DNA of 64,000 nucleotides from positions 25,916,804 through 25,980,803 of the forward strand of contig OZ007570.1 in NCBI GenBank assembly GCA_963931925.1, read 5' to 3'. This DNA comes from Onchidella celtica (lineage: Eukaryota > Mollusca > Gastropoda > Systellommatophora > Onchidiidae). Within the stretch, counting starts at the first letter, position 1. Each line of letters opens with the position of its first letter. The notes under the pieces are model-generated. The model did no database searches, was not told the DNA's origin, and saw nothing but the letters and a program-made list of their open reading frames with translations. The position numbers and the translations under genes were made by a program. This document shows, piece by piece, positions 31,266 through 43,385 of this stretch.

Positions 31266-32648
31266 AAAATCAGAAGGCCAAATTCTCGTGACACGAAAAA
31301 TCCAACTACAAAAAAGGTTAAGAAGAAAGAGCGAGGCAGAAACGAATAAGTGCGGATATTGGATTGTGTAGTGAAGAGGGAAAATTTTATTAAAGATTTC
31401 CAGAAAGTGGTCGGGCTGTTGGAGGTCATAGATTCAATCAAACAGCTCCACTTGGCCTACAGCTGTAGTGGACGTTGAAGAAAAACGAAAAGCCCCTCTT
31501 TTAGTAATATCTCGATTTTAGAGGCTAAAGTTGGCAACATTCTTCTATATCCAAATATACCTGAAACTTTTTGTAACATTTTTCATCCCCATTAAACTTT
31601 GGTTTATTACACTATTCCTGAAATTGACAGCTGATTGTTATACTGTACCTCACACTGATAGTTTGTTTTACTATTCCTCGTATCGGCGACTGGTTCACTA
31701 CACTATCCAAGACATTGCCAAGTCGGACTGTACATTATTCACTACTTTGCCATTTGGTATTTTATCACTATTCCTCACAGCGAAAACTGAACTGTTCATT
31801 TATTTAGGTGTTATTTCAGGGCATTGAAGTATCTGAAATCTGAAAGATGTCATTAGTAACTGTTATCAGTATCTGTTCTCTAGGGGACATTTGAGACGTT
31901 GGAATATGAAGCAAAGAGCGTGATGGTAATCAGCAGAGGTAAAAATTCTATAGCACTGACAGGAAACACCGATGACGTTGTTGGTGAAGAAGCGCTTGGC
32001 ATGCAGGTCTGTCTCCCCTTACCTTACTGACACACTCAGGGTGAGTGCTGGGTCCACCCATCTTTCTTATCCCTCCCAATGGCCGGTACTGGGGGACGGG
32101 AGCGGGTTAGAGATACTTATCACGACCTTCTAGTTTTACATCACATTGTTTGTGCTGAAATCTCTTTCGTTGAGAGCTCTACAAACAATTTTTAACTTAC
32201 TAATCTATTTATTTTTGCAGAATGATCGCTGAGTGAAGTACGCTGGCTACTGTCATAGTCTTGAGATCGTATATCGCTCTTCAAGTACCTAACTACTAAT
32301 CATTTTGTGGTGCAGGATTTAGAGATATGGGCGGGGTGGAATTGCTACCTAGGTCCATTCTGTTTCTATGCAGCACATAAGATAAATTTCTTTAGTCACT
32401 AGGCTATATAATTCTCCTTAGCACCCCCGTGCTTCTCCTTCCAAGAAAATCGGTTTTAATCAATTTAATTGATTCTTACAATGTTGAAGGATATTTGGAA
32501 ACAATTATGGAGACTTGCAAAAAGCTCACTGAAAAGTTCACTCCTCATCTCCCCCTTCTTACAAAAAAAAAAAAAAAGGTCGGTAGCTCTCGTCAGCATT
32601 ATTTTTATGATGATAGTGCGCAGATGGCGTGTTTTTGTTTTTTTTTCT
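31266..32648. other. Non-coding stretch, no gene seen
   Basis: About 1.4 kb. Around 31590-31820 there is a loose repetition of phrases such as TTCACTAC and ACTATTCCT, which gives a 98-codon open frame without an ATG start and without a domain. An A15 run is at about 32563-32578. Confidence 0.5.
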
Positions 32649-32650
32649 TA

Positions 32651-32856
32651 CGAGCTTTAGCAGGTTCAGGAGCGGGGCAGCAATATAGGTCATCGGCTAA
32701 GGGGCGTCTCGTTCTATCGAACACTACCATGGGTGCTGCAATCTCTGGGATGTGCCTGATATGACTCTGGACGCCACCGAAAATCCCTGGGATGTGTTGG
32801 AGTTCTCCTGTGTTGGGGGTGTGTTGCTGCCCCGCTCCTGAATTTGCTAAAGCTCG
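32651..32856 (-). mobile_element. MITE-like inverted-repeat element, copy 2
   Basis: This is the reverse-orientation partner of 10517-10735. Its ends are CGAGCTTTAGCAGGTTCAGG and the inverted equivalent, each next to a TA dinucleotide (32649-32650 and 32857-32858), which suggests a TA target duplication. The core (AGAGATTGCAGCACCCAT and CGATAGAACGAGA on the minus strand) matches copy 1 closely. The left terminal repeat is shortened compared with copy 1, where both ends extend about 45 bp. Confidence 0.75.
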
Positions 32857-32859
32857 TAC

Positions 32860-35800
32860 ACTCGTGCGCATTTAAGAAAACAGGTCCTGCTGCATAATAA
32901 CCAGATACTAGAAAATAAGCAATTGAAATGTCTAGGTGACAGAAAAAGAAAATGAAACAAAACCGCCTTGTGTATCCAGGAAGATTGGATGGGGATTAAT
33001 TGCCAGTTCGACAAAAACACTAGCAAACTCACAACATTGAGCATGGTAACAGAACAGTATATTACGTCATAAAGACCAGGCATGTACATATTGGAACTCA
33101 TATAATTTTATAATTATCAGGGGTTGTCTTTCATAGACTAGTTTATCCTAGATTATCTCTACTGGTTTCTCCCCCTAGTCCCATCTCAGTCTCAACATCA
33201 TCAAGAAATAACAGAAAATCGGGGCGCTCCCACATTTTTTCTAGGTTTATCCATTTCTCAGTCATGATCTAACTGAACATCGCTGGGCAAAAACTAATGA
33301 AACTTAGATAAAACTTGGAGACGGGGAATAAAAATACCAGTGACATTGTTGATGATTAGGAATGTCAGCCAGAGCCGGAAGTCCACACAAACAAGAAAAA
33401 AAAAAGGAAAATATTCTGAATAACCAAAAACGATAATAATTCTCTTTTTTTTTCTGTAATTTGACGTGGGACAGAGAAGAAAAGGTAGTCGTTCCTAAAA
33501 GAATATTATGGCACAATAATAAGCGTACAATGATAATCATAGCTAAACAGCTTAAACGCTAGGCAGCAAGTGAGGGTACGTAACTTAAAGCTAAACTTTC
33601 TCTCAGTAGAGGTACTTGCCGCGGTCTTATCACACAGATTATACAGTTCGTCTAAAAACAAGCAAAGTGAAAATAAAACGCCAGTTATTTCGTTGGGGTG
33701 TCAACATCTCTTGGTTTTAGATACATTCGCTCCTTTCATGACTGAAGAGGAGGGAGATTACAAAAAATCTCGCTGCTCTCACTGAAATGATATGATGTTG
33801 CAGTTTTACATGTTGAAGGACTGTAAGGCAAAGCTGTTCCATCCAATTACCGCTACAAATTTACATTGCAACTGCAATTGCGTGCACTCAAATTAACACA
33901 CCAAAGGTCAACAACGTAAATAATATTACTTTTTTTTTATTGCAGTTTTTTTTTTTTTTTTTACTTCAACCTGGTTTCACGCTGAACAACAACGGTCGTT
34001 TTATTATACCAAACAATGCTTACACCTGATTCAGAAATCCCATTAGCTTATGTTGACAGCCGGCAAAGCACTTGTTATAGTCCAATGAAGCGGCTTGATC
34101 AGGGCTATTGAATCATAGTGAAAGAACCATTATTACTTTATTTATCTGTACAACTGCTGTATTTGAAAAACAAATATCATCAGAAAACTGCAATGAATTA
34201 CAGGCATATTAAAACTGAAAAAAAAAAAATCACTGAATGATACAAAAACAATTTCAGCTTCAGCTTCCTGATAATTGTGGCAAAGATTGAGCTATGCAAA
34301 TGATGGTCAAAAAAACAAAAAAACAGCACTTGATCAACAAACTAAAAAAACGACATTAATGCATTCAGAAGCCAACCGTTGCTAATTCACCAAATAACAG
34401 TTGTAAAACGGTCTTTCTGAATCAAACTGATAAGGATGTTTTTGTTTTGCTATCTGAGCCATCTTGAGCTCTTTTTTGAGCAGGCAAATTAGAAAACTAT
34501 TGGAAGTCATTTCTTAGAAATGACAACGTATTTATCACATAGCATATTAACTATTTCACTAAAAATGAACGGATTCTACATAACTACGTAAAATGAAAAT
34601 TCCATTCAAATTTCCACAGTATTATACTTAGTGTTTGTCCCAAAGTTTCACGTCATTTTTACTCTGAAAATTTCAGGCATGGAACAACAGTGTAAAATGC
34701 AAAGGCGCAGGCAACATTTATACAAACAGAAATGAAGTCGTTTCAATCATTGTCCAAGTCAGCACACAAATGGCTTTGTATGATTAGATTTTTGTACACT
34801 TTAATGACATTCCAGCCGTTTGAATGATATTTGAATGTTTGGAAACGTTTGTATTTTGTGGCTGCAACGGATCGATAATGCCATTTTTAAGTGCCAATTG
34901 CTAAAGTATGTTATGACAATGTCCATTAATCTTGCACGTATTAAGTCGTTAAATGTGCTTTGTGCATAGTCATAGCAGTATCTCAACAAACAATTAATGA
35001 AAGTGAAGGCATTAGCATCTACAGCTGTCATAAAATTTGAAAAAGCAAAATGAGAGGCCGTCAGTACTGAAATCTTGTCATAAGTATGGTCTCTTAATAA
35101 GCGCCAGTATGAAAAAAAAATCATTTTTCATCTGGAAATCTTTATTATTCCCCAGCTCATCTTAACATTGAAATCATTTTGAAAAACCGGTGGGGAATCC
35201 ACCAACTTACATCAATTGGAATCACAACTTTTTTTTTTTTTTTTTGGTTTTGTTTTTTCCAAATTAATGTACAATGCAATGAATTTAGAACACAACTGTT
35301 AATGATAATTATATTTCGTTGCTAGCCATGCTGTGTTCTTGTTAGTTTTTCTTGTGGCTAAAAAATCTCGCTTCCGTATTTAACCCATACGTTAACTAGA
35401 AATAAATATTAATCATTCTCCACCATTACGCCTAAACTGTTCCAGCCATCTTTGTAGTGGTCCGATGTGTAAACTCGTTTCTCTGCAAAGATCATCATGC
35501 CCGAGTGTAGTGTTACGGTTCATTAGCAGAGTCAGGTAATTCAATTGTTGTTTTTGTCCTCTGGGGGAAATCCATGATCACTGGGAAAATTGTATTTTGA
35601 CTCGGTATGAAAGAACACGGACTTCGCATCGTCTGAGGAGATCATTTAGTACGGAAGTGAAGTATGCATGGAGACTTTACCGGTTAGTTGTGTTTTTATC
35701 CCTATTTCTTCTGAAGCCAGGCAGGTGTAGTCGGTGATTGAGACTAACCTCGCGTAACACCAGCACCAGTTCATATCGCAACCAGGTATAGTCCAAGCTA

Positions 35801-37620
35801 AGTCATGGAATCCCTCATAACTCTAGAGAATACCTTAGCGGAGAAAGTAATATTCGTGTTTTTGTTTACCTTCCAAACGTTAAGGCAGAGAAATAGAAAT
35901 TCCTAGTTCCCCCCATTGCCCCCCCCCCCCCGCTCCACCTATCGCCCTAATTCAGGAACATGCCTGATCCTCTTATTCATAGCCAGCTGGTATGGTTCTA
36001 ATAGTGTGTGTCGAGATACCAGGTATTGTGATTATTGCAAAGAAGACGAAAGAGGTTTGAGGCCTTTGTTTTACATTATCCAGGAAGATGAAAGATGAGA
36101 AGACACATTTTTAAATTTATTATTTACTTATAGAATAGACATCACTACAAGTCCAGACCCAGCAAAATACATGGAGAATGAGTAACATGGTATTTGCAAG
36201 TACAGTTGGTTATATAATAATTATGTGTTATGATTTGTTTGTCCTGTTCGATACTGAATTGGGCACGACATGCGGTGGGGTGGCACAGTTATGTATAAAG
36301 TTGAACTTCGGCAAACAATAATAGTGAACTGAATTTGCAGAGCTCTCTTTGCCACCCACGTAAGACTTTACAAATTTTGTATACATGTATTTCTAGTTAC
36401 TTTGTTTTTCTCCATTATATCCGTAATCCACAGATGTGATGATAATAACAATATAATGTGCTTAAACGAACTGCACAACTAACTATCCTGTCAAAATTCC
36501 AGCTAATCTATTATATATTTCAGTAACTTGCAACCTTTGGCACGACTAACTGTCCAAACTGTACACTCTACAGGCCTTAAATTTGGCAGGATGGTGGCAG
36601 TTGAGATAAGGAAGATGATGGCTATAATTAAAAGATGTTTAGTTCAAGCAAGTATTTTCTTAAAATATAGCAATGTTTATTGCTATGTAACATCTGTATT
36701 TTTGCATGTTTGTTTCGTAATATATATAGTACCGTGCATGTCATAAAAAGTAACCATATCAAGCGCTCAGTTTGGTGCGTAGTGTTCTGGTGCGCATGCA
36801 TTCTGAAGCAAGACTGTAGTTTATTACTTTTATTATACTAGAGAGAGAGGGGGGGGGGGAGTGGGGAGGTCACATGATTGTTTATTCTGGGCAATGTCCG
36901 GTAGGTCATCTAGTGAAGTATAATGCGCAATAACTTCCACTACTGACCACTGGTCCAGTGTTGACATTTCGAAACAGAGTTAATGCAGGAGGACGGACTC
37001 ATCCAACAACATTGTAATATCTGCTTAATAACAAATAAGAATCCCGGCCAATGCCCCCCCCCTCCCTCCCCCAGTCTCTGGTTATTAAATGTGAAGCCTG
37101 GTCAGCGCAGAAATGTCACAGACAATCCATTTCTAGAGGAACCAATACCAGAAATTACCGGGAACACAGCTGTGCACAGTCTTAATTTGTATTTGATTTC
37201 CTCAGCGACATCAAATTCAGATAAACATTTCTGGTCCCCGAATGTCATGATGTACCAAGTCTGACCATCAACAACCCCGAATGTTCAGATTTTGAAGCGT
37301 CTGTATTTTGTTGTAAAGATGATAGTTTGTTAACAATTGTTTGTCTGACCGCCTTATTCTGGCCGCATTTAAAAAAAAAAAGAAAGTACATACTATTGCT
37401 CCTTCTTTCCTAATTCTACGAGAGCGAATTAAATTGTTTTGTAAAAAATGTTTTCATTTCTCACAGTGTTTGCTCTGTCATATTGAATGACGATCTTTTT
37501 TTTTTTTTTTAATTCGAGATCTGATTGCTGTGCTGGATGTGCTGGGAGGCAATCCTAATGTTGTCTTTAAACGTTTTGTTGCTGTGTCTATACAGAAATA
37601 CTTTCTGAACGTGATACAGG
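32860..37620. other. Non-coding stretch, no gene seen
   Basis: About 4.8 kb of AT-rich DNA. Homopolymers are frequent (T18 near 33945, T18 near 35230, C12 near 35920, G10 near 36850, T15 near 37500). The longest open frames (about 107 and 93 codons) show no family features. No tRNA, SINE or inverted ends were recognised. Confidence 0.45.
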
Positions 37621-37625
37621 GCGGT

Positions 37626-37791
37626 AGGGCACTCAGTTAGGGCTCTCTTGCCCCCGCTTTAGTGTGAGATGTGGTCAGTGAAACTAAAGGGGGCCACACG
37701 CACTAGTGAGAGTGAAAAAATGATTGTCTGATTCAAATGAAGTTCAAGCCTGAGTCGAAACCGACGGAAAACATGCTTGGTTGAGTGCCCT
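37626..37791. mobile_element. Short MITE with TA target duplication
   Basis: The ends are inverted: AGGGCACTCA at 37626-37635 and TGAGTGCCCT at 37782-37791. The flanking context can be read as TA-GGGCACTCA...TGAGTGCCC-TA, giving a TA target duplication. The 166-bp element has no coding capacity. Its interior matches 27168-27292 in opposite orientation. The TA duplication suggests mobilisation by a Tc1/mariner-type transposase, but the ends are too short to be sure. Confidence 0.6.
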
Positions 37792-37794
37792 AAT

Positions 37795-40700
37795 GGCTCT
37801 CAGAACACGGCAAAATGAATCGCATGCGTACGTGTGTGCTGGTGTACAGATAAAGACGATAAACTATGATGCAGAAAGTCCGGACACTCATTTCAGAACC
37901 AAATGACATTTTGGGCCATAGCTTATACTAGCTGCAAACCACTGCTGCTGGGTGAAAACTTCATTAATCATGTTGGAGATGTTGATTTACCAGCCGTTTA
38001 TGTTGGAAACATCTGGTGGTGTTTTGACTAGACATGGAAGAAAATTGGCGTAAATGCTCCGCCGTCTTAGTGTAGAGATGGACGTTGTGTGTACACTAAT
38101 TGAATATGCCAGGGGCGAAGAGCTTTTTTTTTTTTTTTACTTTGCGATGACCCCTGCCGAAGGCTCATGGCTCTCTCACCTTGACTTCTCTATTCTCGTT
38201 TCTGTTGTGCCTGGTCTACTGTCAGTCTGTCCAATCTGGCAGACTAGGAAGAAGATACCAAGGAAGAGGCGCATTTGGTTTAAAAACAAACAAAAAACTC
38301 ATTTCTCAAAAACGCCCTGGCCTTTCCCAGGGTCCGTTCCTTTTATTAATTGGATATGCCAGGGAATACATCACCCCTTTATCAGGTCTATCGCATCCAC
38401 TTTTCTTCTCTCCCTGGCTCTGCAAAATGCCTTTATTCATACTCTTTAATTCTCTCCTTGTCTCTCTGGCAGCTCAACCTCTAATTTTTGCCCATCCTCT
38501 CTATCTCCCATTCGGCTTTGCTATATTCCTTCACTATTTCTTACTGTCTTTCTTTCATTGTTTCTCGGCTTCTTGATAAAATTTGAGAGTATGCACTGAA
38601 ATTAGGGTCTAGCTATTTAACGGTAGATTTCATAAATCCCTAGAAAATCACAGGCTAAAATTTATACAAGAAAAAGCAATGGCTGTTTTAAGTATGTACG
38701 CACCCCACGCGATTTGCTCTAGGGGCGCATGCGCATAATGTGTGCCTATCCCTATCCTCTTCTTATCCTCAATCCTAAATCGTATCGAATCCCTAACCCT
38801 GGACCCTACCCATTCAGCCAAAAAACAGGAACAAAACAGAAAGAAAATCAGAAAGAATAATTAATTAAGGCTATAATTGTCAGGAGTATTTCGGGAGGAG
38901 CTCTCGACCTCTGGACTCACAAAGGGCTTTAAAATACGTAGTCCCAGCTAAAAAACAAAAACAAACTTGCGGGACGTCCGTACTTATAACAACATTAAAA
39001 AAACAGTGGCCATGAGAGATGTGATACACAAGAGAGGTAGGAACTGTGGAGGAAGACATCGGAGTTTTAAGCGCACATTAACGAAACAGGTCTTCATGTT
39101 GAATAAATGTTATTATCGTTGCATCTGTTGTATGGGAAATAGCGTCGTTTAATAGTTTTCTCTTTCTTCATTCAGTAAAGCTAAGTTGTTGTTCTTTTAT
39201 AGCCTGTTTTTTCTTTACATCCATAGCTCTATATTTCTCTTACAGTAACTCAGCCAGTTTATGTTTCAGAAAACCAGACCCACTAACACTGACGGGAAAA
39301 TTAGAGATTGAGTTCAATGCGAGTGCTTACCTTAATATTGAATGTAATCGAGTAATTATTTTTATCATTGAATTATTATACACAGCGACTCAGAATAATG
39401 AAACCAACTTTGTACTTTGAGTCTCACAATGAAATGTGCATTATTAAAGTGCTACAGCATTTCTGCCCCGAAAGTCATGGGGGGAAATTTCTTTTGACTC
39501 ATTCAATGCCAGTTATCTACATATAGATGGTATAAAGGTTGTTCATGGCTCTGCCTATGGCTGATAAACAGACCGTCATTGCTTCGTTGCTCAGGTTCTG
39601 TTGGTTTCTCGATAAACGGTGATATGTCAATATAATATGTTATTAATTTTTTTTCAACCCCCGAAATGATACATGCGCCATATTCTGAGAATGCCTTGGT
39701 ACAAACGTGGAAAGTTCAGAATCACTGAGGTAAAGCTACTGAAGTAAACAAAACAACTGTGGTGCTACTGTTGTGTGCTAACTAATTGCCTCTGACACTT
39801 CGTGTCCAGACCTCAAGCTGTGTATTGTACGCTGATCTACTTCAGTATCCTGTGGTAAGCCGATTTGACCTCAAGTAGCTGCGGGAGGAAAAGCCTGACG
39901 TGTAAATGCCAAGAGCAGTGAGCCTCCTTAAATAAAAACTTCAAAGCAGCCTCAGTGGGCTGGCTGTATACCTGTTTATTGAGGTCGTGTTGATATAAAC
40001 CCTAGGCAACCCCGGTTGGTTGTTCTTGTTATTGTTGTTATTTTTGTAATCTTTTGTTGGTGGTGCTGTTGGTAGCATTAAGAACGGTGTGGAGTCAGAG
40101 AGACTGACTTTCAGAGATTGAATGATGTTGTAACCCAGAGCAATTCCATCTCTGATAAAAGGATCAATATATTGTGGGTATGTTTGTAAGATTTGTTCAG
40201 AAATAAACATAAATATACTCATTTTGTTTTTGTCTGTTTAAATTCCGATATAAATGTGTCACAATAGAACTAATGAATGTTCTGCTGTAGATTTTGTATC
40301 TCAACAGAATTCCGTCACTGAAAGCTGGACTAATATGTTGTGGGTATTTCTGTGAGATTATAATGGAAGTGAACTTTAAAATAGTGATGTGGTTGGGACT
40401 TTTTCAATTCTGAATTTCACGTTTTGGAACGAAGTTTATATTTGTCGCTGTAGAATGCAAAATGTCTGCCTGAAACAGCAAATTAATAAAGAGATGGTGG
40501 TGCCTGGGGTGGAGAAGAATATTATTAAAGATAAAGTCCTATTGTAGAGCAGTTTGAAATTTACAGTTGCAATTACTCCAGAAAGTACACAGGTATCCGT
40601 GTAACTGCGAATGTAAATTCAAAAATGTATCAAAGGCAATATTCCGCCAAGTTGGACTTTTCCGCCTACTCAGTGAAATACCCCGCTGTCTGCATTATTG

Positions 40701-41200
40701 CGTTCTCTTGCTGTCTGTTCACTGATTGCATTTGGCAACTCTCGAGGATTCCTAACCCTGTTTGTTACCAAAAACAGCCCCATCAAGAGAGACTCTGCCC
40801 CAGGACTAATGCAGTGTAATTCAGTCCAGCAAGAAAATATTTTTTTTTTTTAAAAAGGGGAGAACTGAAAATGCATTCAAGACAACAGAAATACCTATAA
40901 TGGCATTTTTAGTGCAACCGTCCTCAATCTAACTCGTAGTCCTGTAAAGTTTTCTTAATAAATAGTGTAGGCTCAACAGGGAAAAAGCGAATTAGCAAAA
41001 GAAGATTATGTACTATTTTAATTTGGGCAGTCAGGAAGTTTCTCAAATCAAATTTCTCATGACATTCCCACAGCAGTCGAATTTTGGCGAGCCTAGATGA
41101 GATGGTTATAAGGGAAAAGGCATTGATAACATGTCCAGTATGAACACTTAAACGATTAGTTGGAAACTATTCAGTTGATTAGATGTATGTATGTAAGTAT
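37795..41200. other. Non-coding stretch, no gene seen
   Basis: About 3.4 kb. Two overlapping 131-codon frames at 38054-38576 are C/T-rich, contradict each other and have no domain. From about 40120 to 40370 a phrase of the type CAGA..AATTCC.TC followed by ATATATTGTGGGTAT.TTTGT recurs once with a spacing of about 175 bp, a weak tandem duplication. Confidence 0.45.
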
Positions 41201-41302
41201 GTATGAATGAATGAATGAATGAATGAATGAATGAATGAATGAATGAATGAATGAATGAATGAATGAATGAATGAATGAATGAATGAACGAATGAATGAAT
41301 GA
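41201..41302. repeat. (ATGA)n tetranucleotide microsatellite
   Basis: About 25 ATGA units, with one ATGA-to-ACGA change near 41287. On the minus strand it translates as Phe-Ile-His-Ser repeats, an artefact. Confidence 0.95.
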
Positions 41303-41771
41303 GCAGTAATATCTTTTTACACATTGCCCTTATGTATTTGACTATAATAATGATTTCAAACGTAAGATAATCAGTCACGCGTTCCATCGGTTATATTTAA
41401 AATCTAATTGAACAGGTTCCAGTGAAGCTCCAGCAGAAATTTAGAATTACACAAAGAACAGCTTTACGTCCACGCAATTCTATATGAAAGGAACTGTAAA
41501 GGATGAGCTTCTCCTTCATTAGGGTCTCACGCACTAGGAAGAAAGATAGTCAAGAAGTCAACAGTACTGTTCTACTTAAACCACGGCCCATGCATTTGTA
41601 GTGTTCATTACCGTGTAGAATGTGGCTTTGTGGGTTATCAGATGTTGAGAATTGTATGTGCCGACTTCGAAGTGTCTTGAATCAACACAATATTATGACA
41701 GTATGAGTATAATTATATGAATATATGTAAGGGTGATGAGTGAGAGAAAAAACAACAACAGAGAGCGGGCG

Positions 41772-41775
<4 letters not shown>

Positions 41776-41863
<88 letters not shown>

Positions 41864-41864
41864 G
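41776..41864. repeat. GA microsatellite
   Basis: A nearly pure GA run broken by one GCGA at 41819-41822. Three overlapping minus-strand frames of Ser-Leu repeats and one plus-strand Arg-Glu frame arise from it and are not genes. Confidence 0.95.
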
Positions 41865-42691
41865 GGGCGGGGCAGACAGGCGAAAGACAGAGTGACGAGA
41901 GATAGAAAGAGGGAGTGGCAGAGATAAAGTGTGTAAATAAGGCATATAGACTGACTGACAGACAAGCAAAACCCAGACTGATAGAAAGAAAGAGAAGGAG
42001 GCTGATATTGCTCATTATAAGGAGGAAAGCCTGAGCTAATAAAATGTTAATAAAATGTATGTACAGCCTTGGTGTGTGTGTGTCTCCAAAGGTGTTGAAA
42101 CTGTGTGGTCAATTACCAGGACAGATTAAAAATGGAGTGGGCGAAGGAGCGACAGAACAGTGAGAAATGAAGTAAACATCAATAAAGGGATGAAGATCAA
42201 AGCACATTGAACCAAGGCCGAACGACAGATCGCATGTCAAAGAACTGGCTCACCATTAGCTGACTTTTTGCTCCCACGTTCCTTATGTGTTCATTAGAAT
42301 TTTTCATGTACTATTTTCTTGCTGTTGTTGTGACATCAGCCTCTCTTGCCATTGTGTTGAGGTGACGCATTGGAGAGCGCTATAACTTAATAAGCTAATG
42401 ATAACTATACTGTGTTAGGCTTAGTATTTCCCTCTTTCCTTATAACAGAATACTTTAACGTACATCAAACATCGTAGCTGAGTAACTTCAAAAATTTGCT
42501 CCTTTGCAAATTATTTCAAGTATTTTCTCAAGTTTTGTTTTAGCCTGACAGAGAGGCCATTATGACCTAAATTTTGCATTTCATCATTTTCGATTAGAAT
42601 TCACGTTCATTTTCAGCATTCAATTTATAGATTTCTTGTTAGTTGTTACTAACTTGGGGCTCCGAAAAAATGCGACGTTTCTGCTTTCCCA
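41865..42691. other. Non-coding stretch, no gene seen
   Basis: Mixed sequence after the GA repeat. No domain-bearing frame or repeat partner seen. Confidence 0.5.
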
Positions 42692-42866
42692 CATTTCAAC
42701 TGCGTACACGTCAGCTGAAGATGGGGAATAGTAATGTTACGCCATACTATTTTAAGATCTTTGTGTTACGCTCATCCCCACCTCTTTAACCCTTTGCCAT
42801 TTCAACTGCGTACACGTCAGCTGAAGATGGGGAATAGTAATGTCACGCTCAATCCCACCTCTTTAA
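42692..42866. repeat. Imperfect 106-bp tandem duplication carrying a piggyBac-like end
   Basis: CATTTCAACTGCGTACACG starts at 42692 and again at 42798. The second unit lacks about 30 bp present in the first. Both units end in CACCTCTTTAACCCTTTG, that is, TTAA plus the first seven bases of the adjacent MITE. The first unit therefore carries an orphan MITE end. Confidence 0.8.
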
Positions 42867-43065
42867 CCCTTTGAATACTGAGCTAGATTTTCCCAAGTCC
42901 AGTTTATATTAAGATTCACGTATTTCAGTCATTTTCAATGGTAAATAATTATGAATCTTAATCAGGCTATTGATCTATATTTAAAAGCTAGTAATGGAGG
43001 AACAAAACCTGTAATTGATGAAGCAGTAAAGAGTCATCAGCAATGTTGTTTCAGTACTGAAAGGG
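42867..43065. mobile_element. piggyBac-like MITE with TTAA target duplication
   Basis: The 199-bp element lies between TTAA at 42863-42866 and TTAA at 43066-43069. Its ends are inverted with mismatches: CCCTTTGAATACTGAG on the left and, read inward from the right, CCCTTTCAGTACTGAA. TTAA duplication plus CCC-starting ends is the piggyBac superfamily signature. The interior is AT-rich and non-coding, so it is non-autonomous. Confidence 0.75.
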
Positions 43066-43122
43066 TTAAGCTTGAGTGTACACGGGAAAGATACCCGACT
43101 GCAGGCTAATGATCACGGCTGC

Positions 43123-43385
43123 ACGACCTTGGTCTATGTCTGTTCCAACTCCACTTTTTGCACAACTGAGAAATTCGACGTTAAACGTTTGTGGCTTTAG
43201 TATACTGATAAGGAGTTAGAATAAATCGGAACTGCGAAACAGCTTGATAAGAGCAACAACGCATTTTAAACGAGTGTCAAAGTGTGCATTTGTTATACCT
43301 CATCTACATAACTGAAAGATCTCCATTTTTATTAATTTTTTTAGCAAATGGACACAGAACAAACAAGAACTAAGGTCACGATTGG
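43123..43385 (+). mobile_element. Dispersed repeat family A, copy 2
   Basis: The most complete uninterrupted copy of the family at 30560 and 50466. It contains CACAACTGAGAAATTCG, AATCGGAACTGCGAAACAGC, CAACGCATTTTAAACG and ACAAGAACTAAGGTCACG. The left side has a loose inverted match (CACGACCTTGG) to the right end. Non-coding. Confidence 0.65.

Noticed and set aside
38054..38576. Two overlapping 131-codon frames
   Set aside because: They occupy different frames of the same C/T-rich sequence, have no conserved motif, and cannot both be genes.
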